This document shows positions 1 to 5,088 of a DNA stretch of 5,088 nucleotides, in pieces. Source of the stretch: an uncultured Desulfobulbaceae bacterium (GTDB lineage: Bacteria; Desulfobacterota; Desulfobulbia; Desulfobulbales; Desulfobulbaceae); assembly GCA_947260045.1 (NCBI GenBank), contig CAMYOP010000214.1, forward strand, positions 1 to 5,088, given 5' to 3'. Under the pieces are notes generated by a model. That model was not told the DNA's origin, made no database searches, and saw only the letters and a program-made list of their open reading frames with translations. Position numbers and translations under genes: made by a program. Within the stretch, counting starts at the first letter, position 1. Each line of letters starts with the position of its first letter.

Positions 1-361
1 AGTCTGTTCAGGTTTTATGGGAGCTTCAGCGCTCTATGCAGACAAGTCCGATTTTCTGGTGCTTGCTGGCAACTGGGTCCGTACTGACGGGGGATATCGA
101 ATCCATGTCAAAAATATCAAACCTGACGGTTTTGTCGAAGTTGCCTATTTTAACCCGAAAGAAATCAACATTTCTGAAGCCAAAATCTCCGAATGGAAGG
201 GATTAAATAAACTCTTCATTAAGCTGGAGGATGAAGGGTATCCTGGATCTACCTATACCCTTTATTATTACGCAGAAAAAGACGCTCTGGCCGGTTTCTA
301 TTATCAGGCAGCAATGCAACAGACGTTCGAAGTGGTATTCACAAGAAAAGTAAAACAATGA
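1..361 (+). CDS. Small exported protein of unknown function, 5' end missing
   Basis: The frame is open from base 2 to the stop at 359-361, with 119 residues visible and no stop before the first ATG at 17, so the gene very likely starts upstream of the window. The first residues, V-C-S-G-F-M-G-A-S-A-L-Y-A followed by D-K, look like the end of a signal peptide with an A-L-Y-A cleavage site; starting at 17 would leave no hydrophobic core. The mature part is about 100 residues and rich in beta-strand: GNWVRTDGGY, then VAYFNPKEINIS, then YPGSTYTLYYY, then LAGFYYQAAMQQ and VVFTR. I recognise this pattern from small uncharacterised proteobacterial proteins with a lipocalin-like or small-barrel look, but know no family name or function. 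The stop overlaps or lies next to the following gene, which suggests co-expression with that outer-membrane protein. Existence is quite sure; function is unknown. Confidence 0.85.
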   Translation, partial: VCSGFMGASALYADKSDFLVLAGNWVRTDGGYRIHVKNIKPDGFVEVAYFNPKEINISEAKISEWKGLNKLFIKLEDEGYPGSTYTLYYYAEKDALAGFYYQAAMQQTFEVVFTRKVKQ

Positions 362-366
362 CAGGA
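361..366 (+). promoter_or_regulatory. Ribosome binding site favouring the start at 373
   Basis: ACAGGA lies six bases before the ATG at 373. The alternative in-frame ATG at 358 overlaps the upstream stop codon as ATGA but has only the weak AAGAAAAG stretch before it. Translational coupling through the ATGA overlap remains possible. Confidence 0.5.
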
Positions 367-372
367 TTATAC

Positions 373-1182
373 ATGACAAGATTAATCGGAAGCATTCCAG
401 TTTTAATGTTCATTATATCTCTCTGTGACGGGTCAGCAGTTTTTGCTCAAGACGATGCAGAACTTGCCAAGAAGCTGGCAAACCCTGTCGCTTCACTTAT
501 AAGTGTACCCATCCAGGCAAATTATGATGAAAATTTCAATGCTGATGACAACGGCTCTATCTGGAAAATAAACATCCAGCCAGTTATACCATTTTCCTTG
601 AATAAAGACTGGAACCTCATTTCAAGAACCATCCTGCCCATAATTGATCAAAACGATTTTCCAGCAGTAGGCTTAGGCGAATCCGGTATAGGCGATGTCG
701 TTCAAAGTCTATTCTTCTCGCCTAAAGCACCTACTGCATCAGGACTTATTTGGGGTGTTGGCCCAGTACTACTATTACCTACTGCTACCGATGAAATGTT
801 GGGGACTGAAAAATGGGGCATAGGACCGACAGGTGTGGTCTTAAAACAGGAGGGTCCATGGACCTTTGGAATGCTTGCAAATCACCTCGAATCTTTTGCT
901 GGCGATGATGAAAGAGTTTATGTAAGTGCAACCTTTTTTCAACCTTTCATGAGTTATATTACAAAGACCAAAACCACTATTGGGCTCAGTGCAGAATCTA
1001 CCTACAACTGGAATAATGAAGAATGGTCAGTTCCTGTAAATTTTACAGTAAATCAGCTCCTCAAACTTGGGAATCAGATTTTCCAGGTTGGTGGCGGTGT
1101 ACGATATTGGGTGGATAATCCCGACATCGGTGCTGAAGATTGGGGATTCAGGTTACAGTTAACTTTTCTGTTTCCAAAATAA
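373..1182 (+). CDS. Outer-membrane beta-barrel transporter-like protein ('neuromedin U' type)
   Basis: This 269-residue exported protein (274 if translation starts at 358) begins with a signal peptide: M-T-R, a hydrophobic core, then A-V-F-A cleaved before Q26-D-D. The mature protein shows the conserved order of a family usually annotated as transporter or, misleadingly, 'neuromedin U'. The blocks are LANPVASLISVPIQ near residues 35-48, then NIQPVIPFSL, then DWNLISRTILPII, then GIGDVVQSLFFSPKAPT, then WGVGPVLLLPTATD, then EKWGIGPTGVVLKQ and GPWTFGMLANH. It ends in F-L-F-P-K after alternating hydrophobic residues, as expected of a barrel's last strand. Length is normal for the family. It is thought to be an outer-membrane channel or porin-like protein, but the substrate is unknown. 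It directly follows the small exported protein, probably in one operon. The family call is strong; the transport role is only inferred. Confidence 0.88.
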   Translation: MTRLIGSIPVLMFIISLCDGSAVFAQDDAELAKKLANPVASLISVPIQANYDENFNADDNGSIWKINIQPVIPFSLNKDWNLISRTILPIIDQNDFPAVGLGESGIGDVVQSLFFSPKAPTASGLIWGVGPVLLLPTATDEMLGTEKWGIGPTGVVLKQEGPWTFGMLANHLESFAGDDERVYVSATFFQPFMSYITKTKTTIGLSAESTYNWNNEEWSVPVNFTVNQLLKLGNQIFQVGGGVRYWVDNPDIGAEDWGFRLQLTFLFPK

Positions 1183-1226
1183 TAATTGTTAAGCAGCATT
1201 CGGGCTGAATAAAAACAAGGCCGAGC

Positions 1227-1352
1227 ATGAAGAGAGAACTGGTATCTATTCCATTCAATGCAACAGTGGTCTTTCGCTATTTGAAGGAATATGGGGCAGA
1301 AGGACGCTTTGAAGGAGAATTGTTCACGTTAACTCTAGTGAAAGGTTTTTAA
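1227..1352 (+). CDS. Possible small ORF or gene remnant, 41 residues
   Basis: An ATG at 1227, with AAGG six bases upstream, opens a frame of 41 codons to TAA at 1350-1352. An in-frame stop at 1206 rules out a longer protein. The product starts M-K-R-E-L-V-S-I-P-F and ends G-E-L-F-T-L-T-L-V-K-G-F. It has no signal peptide, Cys pair or membrane segment. The alternating hydrophobic ending looks like a terminal beta-strand and could be the surviving C-terminus of a larger lost gene; arylsulfatases often end in a similar F-x-G-x-(I/L) strand pattern, but this likeness is too weak to rely on. It could equally be a chance ORF between two real genes. No function is assigned. Confidence 0.25.
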   Translation: MKRELVSIPFNATVVFRYLKEYGAEGRFEGELFTLTLVKGF

Positions 1353-1357
1353 ACCTT
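1342..1357. repeat. Short palindrome over the end of the small ORF
   Basis: AAGGTTT and AAACCTT flank TT, giving a perfect 7-base inverted repeat; as RNA it would fold with six pairs and a four-base loop. It is followed by CAGCC rather than a T-run, so it is a poor intrinsic terminator. It lies 95 bases before the peroxidase start and could be an operator or a chance palindrome. Confidence 0.3.
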
Positions 1358-1438
1358 CAGCCAAGAAATGAAAGTGCCAAGTTTTTCCAGAAAAAATCAA
1401 AAGGTAAAAGAAGACGCTCTGATTAAAAAAACATTACA

Positions 1439-1446
1439 AGAGGGGG
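1439..1446 (+). promoter_or_regulatory. Strong ribosome binding site of the peroxidase gene
   Basis: AGAGGGGG ends six bases before the ATG at 1453. The in-frame TTG at 1447 touches this site and so cannot use it, which settles the start at 1453. Confidence 0.75.
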
Positions 1447-1452
1447 TTGAAG

Positions 1453-2865
1453 ATGAAAAAAATCAGTATCGTTGCAAGTATTTTTATTTTGGCTTTCATA
1501 GCGAGTTCCTGTGTCACAAATGAAAAAACATCTACCAAAATACCGGTGGATACTGATGCATATTTGGCAGATCTTTTAAATGAGCATAACGTTACACCAA
1601 TCACCAAGCCCAAAACAGATCCAGCCAAAGTTGAACTTGGCCGTATTCTCTTCTGGGATAAGCTTTTAAGCGGCAATAAAAACATTTCCTGTGCAACCTG
1701 TCACCTCCCAGAGGCCTCAACATCTGATAATGTCCCCGTCTCGGTCGGACAAGGCGGAAAGGGAAAGATGACCAAACGTGTCCCACCAAAAGATGAGCAT
1801 GGTAAACCCGTTTTCATACCACGCAACTCCCTTGATCTTTTTAACCGTGGAGACATGGTGACATTTTTTTGGGATGGACGTCTAATGGTGAAAAAAGACG
1901 GAAAGTTCCTCGCTCCTGTCGGGGGCACTCCCGCCCGTAGAGAGTTGAAATATATATCCCCGGCGGGATATGTATTGCCACAGGATCTTGATAGCGGTTT
2001 GGCTGCCCAGGCTATGTTTCCTGTTACGTCTGTCAATGAAATGCGTGGCAATCCACATGAAAACAATGTGGCGGCTATAAAGAATTGGGAATGGCAGAAA
2101 ATGTGGGATGGACTTATCAGCCGTATAGTTGCAATTGAAGAATACCGTGATCTATTCAAGAAGGTTTATCCTGATATACCAGCAGACAAATTAACCTTTG
2201 GACATGCGGCTAATGCCATTGCAGCCTTCGAGATTGAAGCCTTCACCCTTACTGATGCACCATTTGATATGTACCTGCAAGGTGATAAAAATGCCCTGAG
2301 CAAAGAGGCAAAGCAGGGAGCTATTCTTTTCTACGGTAAGGCGGGTTGTGCTCAATGCCATACTGGATCTTTGATGACAAATCAGGTTTTTCACAATCGG
2401 GCGGTACCTCAGTTAGGCCCTGGCAAAGGCAGTAACATTCCAGCTGGACGCTCTGATGGAACATGGGACGCTGGCCGCGGTGGTGCAACAGGCATTACCC
2501 CATATTTTTACAGTTTCCGTACACCTCCTCTGCGAAATGTTGCAAAAACAGGACCCTGGATGCATGATGGGCTCTATAGCACCCTGGAAGCTACCGTTCG
2601 CCATGAACTCGATCCCATAGGCTCTGCGAAAAATTATGACCCCTATGCGCATCTGACAAAAGATGTGGCAGAGCTCTATAGAGCAAAACAGATGGAAGAC
2701 ATTTTATCTTTTACCAAGCCTGAAGATACTCAAAAGGTCACCTTGTCAGAAGGTGAATTGAGTAATTTGTTGGCATTTCTGGAATCACTTACATCACCAA
2801 GTTTGGATGGTTTGGCAAAGTGGGTTCCCAAAAAAGTGCCAAGTGGACTCCCGGTTGAAGACTAA
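1453..2865 (+). CDS. Di-haem cytochrome c peroxidase/MauG-family lipoprotein
   Basis: The 470-residue protein begins with a lipoprotein signal peptide (M-K-K, hydrophobic core, A-S-S-C20), so it is probably anchored to a membrane facing the periplasm. Two c-type haem sites are present: C80-A-T-C-H84 in the N-terminal domain and C299-A-Q-C-H303 in the C-terminal domain. Family landmarks follow the expected order: RNSLDLFN, then F-W140-D-G-R (the Trp between the haems), then N-E196-M-R-G (the catalytic Glu position), then TPPLRNV, then M370-H-D-G. Known members reduce hydrogen peroxide to water using electrons from small cytochromes or quinol-linked donors; MauG relatives oxidise protein side chains instead. 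It is roughly 100 residues longer than classical peroxidases, with extra sequence on both sides of W140. The usual C-terminal haem ligand position (Met or Tyr) appears to be E385 in V-R-H-E-L-D-P. The gene stands alone between two gaps. Family certain; substrate open. Confidence 0.95.
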   Translation: MKKISIVASIFILAFIASSCVTNEKTSTKIPVDTDAYLADLLNEHNVTPITKPKTDPAKVELGRILFWDKLLSGNKNISCATCHLPEASTSDNVPVSVGQGGKGKMTKRVPPKDEHGKPVFIPRNSLDLFNRGDMVTFFWDGRLMVKKDGKFLAPVGGTPARRELKYISPAGYVLPQDLDSGLAAQAMFPVTSVNEMRGNPHENNVAAIKNWEWQKMWDGLISRIVAIEEYRDLFKKVYPDIPADKLTFGHAANAIAAFEIEAFTLTDAPFDMYLQGDKNALSKEAKQGAILFYGKAGCAQCHTGSLMTNQVFHNRAVPQLGPGKGSNIPAGRSDGTWDAGRGGATGITPYFYSFRTPPLRNVAKTGPWMHDGLYSTLEATVRHELDPIGSAKNYDPYAHLTKDVAELYRAKQMEDILSFTKPEDTQKVTLSEGELSNLLAFLESLTSPSLDGLAKWVPKKVPSGLPVED

Positions 2866-2903
2866 AAGTCAATGATCAGCCCGTTAAAAGAGAGGGGGTC
2901 ATT

Positions 2904-2941
2904 TCACCTGCCAATACTTTCTTGCAGGTGACCATTCTTTT
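2904..2941 (+). terminator. Probable weak intrinsic terminator after the peroxidase gene
   Basis: TCACCTGC (2904-2911) and GCAGGTGA (2924-2931) form a perfect 8-pair stem with a 12-base loop, followed by CCATTC and TTTT ending at 2941. It lies 38 bases after the stop codon, a natural place to end the transcript. The loop is long and the T-run short and offset, so termination may be incomplete. Confidence 0.5.
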
Positions 2942-3045
2942 ACGATAACAATATTAGATTGTATGTGAATGGTAGCGTTAAGCTGATTTTTACATGGTGC
3001 TGTTAATTACTTTAGGCCCCCTTGTCTAATTACCGGAAAATAATT

Positions 3046-3050
3046 GGAGA
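3046..3050 (+). promoter_or_regulatory. Ribosome binding site deciding the start at 3058
   Basis: GGAGA ends one base before the ATG at 3052, too close to serve it, and seven bases before the ATG at 3058, which is ideal. The TTG at 3022 in the same frame has no comparable site. The start is therefore set at 3058. Confidence 0.65.
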
Positions 3051-3057
3051 CATGTCA

Positions 3058-4326
3058 ATGATCACTCGTAAATCTAAAAAAGTACCTTTGAAGTGGAAAC
3101 CGTTCTCTTTTTGTTTAATTTCCATTTTTATACTACATGCATTATCAGTGCAATCTGTACTGGCTCAGTTTGAAAAACCTGGCACCCTTAGTACCCCTCC
3201 TCCTCTCAAATCTAAAATCTTAAAAAGTGAATACCACGAAGTTGATAGACAGGTGTTCAATGATGGTCTCTTCAATCAGTACAATATAAAATCTTCCTTC
3301 GGTAATTTTAAGGCAAACTCAACCAGTGCACTGAAAGTCCTGGTCCATGAGCTTAGTGCGATTGCCGCTATGAAAAAGGTCGAGACCAATGATACAATGG
3401 TTGAATCTTTTAAGCAGTCTGGAGGGAAAACCGTGGATGGGATCAGAAACCTGGTTACTGATCCTGGGGGAACCTTTGAAGGGGCTGTTTCAGGAGTTGG
3501 CAGCCTGTTTAACAGAGCAAAGGAAACAGTTGGCAGACGCAAGGTTACAAAAAATGAAGACAGTAAAATCGAACAATTCATCGGCCTGTCAAAAGCAAAA
3601 GGAGAGATTGCCACAAAGTATGGTGTCAATATGTATTCCCGTAACAAGGTGCTGCAAGAAGAATTAGACCGGCTGGCACGGGCAGACTATCTTGGTGGAT
3701 TAGGTATTGGCCTTGCCACAAGTGTTGTGTCAGGTGCTGGAGGCCTGTTTCTGACAACCTCAGGTACTGCCCGTCTTTTAAATGAAACAATCAACGCAAC
3801 ACCAGCTTCAGAACTTTGGCTTCAAAACAAAAATAAACTACTGGCCATGAAGATGAATGAGGATACGGTAAAGCTCTTTCTCAACAATCCAGCCTTTTCA
3901 CCAGCTCAAATGACCGTATTGGTTACAGCCCTTGAATCAATGAAAGGTATTGTCAATCGGGATCTGTTTATAACAATAGCTCTCCAGGCAAGTGATTCTG
4001 ATATGGCCAACGTCATAACGGCAACAGCTGTGATGACAGCCAGATATCATAAAAATATTAGCCCGCTGGTAAAGCTTGCCTCCTTGGGACGCTTAGCACG
4101 ATCTGAAAAAAAAGATGGCACAGTGGTAGTTGTTTTGCCAACAGATTATATTATCTGGAGCAAAAAAGTTGCTGATATTGCAAACTTTCTCACTGCACAA
4201 AAAAGTGGTGATACAGGGGGCCAGTTTGAAATTTGGACCTTGGGAGATTTAAGCCCCCTGGCAAATGATAAATTAAAAGGTATGGGCTGGAAAGTTCATA
4301 CAAATGCAGGTTCCCAGCTCAAGTAA
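3058..4326 (+). CDS. Secreted protein of unknown function with two glycine-zipper-like segments
   Basis: The 422-residue protein has a long signal peptide: a basic start (R4, K5, K7, K8, K12, K14), a hydrophobic core from F16 to L29, and cleavage after S-V-L-A36 before Q-F-E. The mature part starts with a Pro-rich stretch, then a region with VFNDGLFNQYNI and SSFGNFKANSTSALKV. Two glycine-spaced segments follow: G138-x3-G142-x3-G146 and G214-x3-G218-x3-S222-x3-G226. The second lies in a hydrophobic run (about residues 211-234) that could enter a membrane. The C-terminal half is mostly helical, with YHKNISPLVKL, then VVLPTDYIIWSKKVADIANF, and ends with EIWTLGDLSPLAN and GMGWKVHTN. The overall layout reminds me of uncharacterised exported proteins of delta- and other proteobacteria; I know no named domain and see no catalytic motif or mature Cys. 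It precedes the barrel gene at 4382, probably in one transcript. Confidence 0.85.
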   Translation: MITRKSKKVPLKWKPFSFCLISIFILHALSVQSVLAQFEKPGTLSTPPPLKSKILKSEYHEVDRQVFNDGLFNQYNIKSSFGNFKANSTSALKVLVHELSAIAAMKKVETNDTMVESFKQSGGKTVDGIRNLVTDPGGTFEGAVSGVGSLFNRAKETVGRRKVTKNEDSKIEQFIGLSKAKGEIATKYGVNMYSRNKVLQEELDRLARADYLGGLGIGLATSVVSGAGGLFLTTSGTARLLNETINATPASELWLQNKNKLLAMKMNEDTVKLFLNNPAFSPAQMTVLVTALESMKGIVNRDLFITIALQASDSDMANVITATAVMTARYHKNISPLVKLASLGRLARSEKKDGTVVVVLPTDYIIWSKKVADIANFLTAQKSGDTGGQFEIWTLGDLSPLANDKLKGMGWKVHTNAGSQLK

Positions 4327-4343
4327 TTACAAAACGAATACAT

Positions 4344-4365
4344 AATGATTGCTCAACAGATCATT
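4344..4365 (+). repeat. Small inverted repeat just before a ribosome binding site
   Basis: AATGAT (4344-4349) and ATCATT (4360-4365) enclose 10 bases, directly next to the Shine-Dalgarno run at 4366-4374. A hairpin here might tune translation or protect the mRNA of the barrel gene. The stem is short and AT-rich, so chance is quite possible. Confidence 0.25.
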
Positions 4366-4374
4366 GAGAGGAGA
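4366..4374 (+). promoter_or_regulatory. Ribosome binding site of the barrel gene
   Basis: GAGAGGAGA ends seven bases before the ATG at 4382, a near-ideal site. An ATG at 4374 lies in another frame and overlaps the site itself, so it is not the start. Confidence 0.75.
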
Positions 4375-4381
4375 TGCCCAA

Positions 4382-5088
4382 ATGAAAAAATTTTGTATGC
4401 TTTCCATGCTAACCATCTGTTTTTTGGCAGGCCCGGTACATGCCCAGGAGAGTTCGACCGAAATTGGCTTATACGGTTTTATAAGCAGCATTGATGGAGA
4501 CATAGAGTATGGCAATGTAACTTCTGATGTTGATGTTTCTTTCAGTGACATTCTCGAAAACCTGGATTTGGGATTTATGGCTTATGTTGAACATCGGCGT
4601 GGGAATTGGTCCTTTATCGGAGATATCTTCTATGCAGATCTTTCAGCAGATGAAACCAGAGCTGTAAACGCTGCTCTTTCCGCGACTCTTGATGTTGGAA
4701 TCGAACAAACCATGCTGGAAGGTTTTGTTGGCTATAGGGTTATTGAAAGAGATAACGGAGAAGGCAGTTTTGGCGTGGATATTTTAGGAGGAGCGCGATA
4801 CAACAAGATTGATGTGAATGTTGGAGTGGGCGCAATTGGGCTTGGTTTGGCAACATCTCGTTCAAGAAACCGAAATGCAGACTGGACCGATGGAGTTATA
4901 GGATTTCGAGCAAAATATGATCTTAATAATGGTTGGGGTGCTAGCTGTCTGGCTGATATAGGCGAAGGCTCTGACAGTAATTCATACCAAGTGGCTGGTT
5001 TTGTAAGTTACAAATTTAAAAATAATGTCAAAGTTTTCGGTGGATATCGCCACTACCATTTTGAATATGAAAGTGGTTCCGGTCCATC
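4382..5088 (+). CDS. Outer-membrane beta-barrel protein, 3' end missing
   Basis: The open frame from ATG 4382 runs to the window edge without a stop (235 full codons). The signal peptide is M-K-K-F, a hydrophobic core and P-V-H-A21 before Q-E-S. The mature protein is a series of alternating hydrophobic/polar strands with short turns: IGLYGFISSIDGDIEYG, then VSFSDILENLDLGFMAYVEH, then NWSFIGDIFYADLS, then MLEGFVGYRVIE, then FGVDILGGARYNKIDV, then DGVIGFRAKYDL, then YQVAGFVSYKF and VFGGYRHYHFEY. The 'FSDILENLDLGFM' block and the late 'GYR-x-Y' strand are typical of small (about 8-strand) OmpA/OmpW-like barrels annotated simply as outer membrane beta-barrel protein. Relatives usually end one strand later, so perhaps only about 15-20 residues are missing. 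Its role, whether structural, a pore or adhesion, cannot be read from the sequence. The 55-base gap from the upstream unknown gene and the lack of a terminator suggest an operon. Confidence 0.9.
   Translation, partial: MKKFCMLSMLTICFLAGPVHAQESSTEIGLYGFISSIDGDIEYGNVTSDVDVSFSDILENLDLGFMAYVEHRRGNWSFIGDIFYADLSADETRAVNAALSATLDVGIEQTMLEGFVGYRVIERDNGEGSFGVDILGGARYNKIDVNVGVGAIGLGLATSRSRNRNADWTDGVIGFRAKYDLNNGWGASCLADIGEGSDSNSYQVAGFVSYKFKNNVKVFGGYRHYHFEYESGSGP

Noticed and set aside
1381..1405. FNR-type site around the ATCAA before the peroxidase gene.
   Set aside because: The partner half-site TTGAT is not present at the required spacing.
1368..1523. Lys-rich 51-codon frame starting at ATG 1368.
   Set aside because: It overlaps the peroxidase signal peptide out of frame, lacks a good ribosome binding site, and its composition is that of a shadow frame.
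1701..2159. 152-residue frame on the minus strand inside the peroxidase gene.
   Set aside because: It lies wholly antisense to a gene with clear haem motifs and has no ribosome binding site or recognisable domain.
1371..2844. Twelve-base direct repeat AAAGTGCCAAGT at 1371-1382 and 2833-2844, flanking the peroxidase gene.
   Set aside because: A 12-base match is expected about once by chance in 5 kb, and the second copy lies inside the peroxidase coding sequence; there are no transposase or terminal inverted repeats.
2995..3010. TGGTGC as part of a sigma-54 promoter.
   Set aside because: The GC doublet expected at the -12 element with the correct spacing is absent.
2989..3017. TTTACA at 2989 as a -35 element for the gene at 3058.
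   Set aside because: At 16-18 bases downstream there is only TTTAGG-like sequence, not a credible -10 element.
3276..3647. 123-residue minus-strand frame inside the 3058-4326 gene.
   Set aside because: It is antisense to a gene with a good start and signal peptide, and shows no protein features of its own.

Overview
The window holds five protein genes, all on the + strand, plus one doubtful small ORF. Every full or partial gene product carries, or ends its visible part with, an export signal, so this is a cell-envelope region of a Gram-negative bacterium. The moderately AT-rich composition, the strong GGAG-type ribosome binding sites and the particular families (a lipoprotein di-haem peroxidase, a 'neuromedin U'-type transporter, and exported proteins without family names) fit an anaerobic or marine deltaproteobacterium (Desulfobacterota). 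That assignment is inference from family resemblance, not a database result.

Layout. Bases 1-361 are the 3' part of a small exported protein of unknown function, cut by the window start. It overlaps or abuts (373, alternatively 358) a 269-residue beta-barrel transporter-like outer-membrane protein, so these two look like one operon. Bases 1183-1452 are mostly non-coding, with a possible 41-codon ORF (1227-1352) and a short palindrome (1342-1357). Bases 1453-2865 encode a long di-haem cytochrome c peroxidase/MauG-family lipoprotein with both CxxCH haem sites. A hairpin at 2904-2941 may terminate its transcript. Bases 3058-4326 encode a secreted protein of unknown function with two glycine-zipper-like segments. 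After a 55-base gap comes an outer-membrane beta-barrel protein (4382 to the window end) that runs off the 3' edge. These last two are probably co-transcribed.

How they may work together. The peroxidase would reduce hydrogen peroxide, or oxidise another substrate, at the periplasmic face. The two barrels sit in the outer membrane, and the two unknown proteins would be periplasmic or membrane-associated. No cytoplasmic enzyme, regulator or mobile element is visible, so a shared pathway cannot be proven from this window. I see no CRISPR array, tRNA, rRNA, insertion sequence or recognised defence system. The points most worth a second look are the unknown glycine-zipper protein and the atypical residue at the expected C-terminal haem ligand position of the peroxidase.
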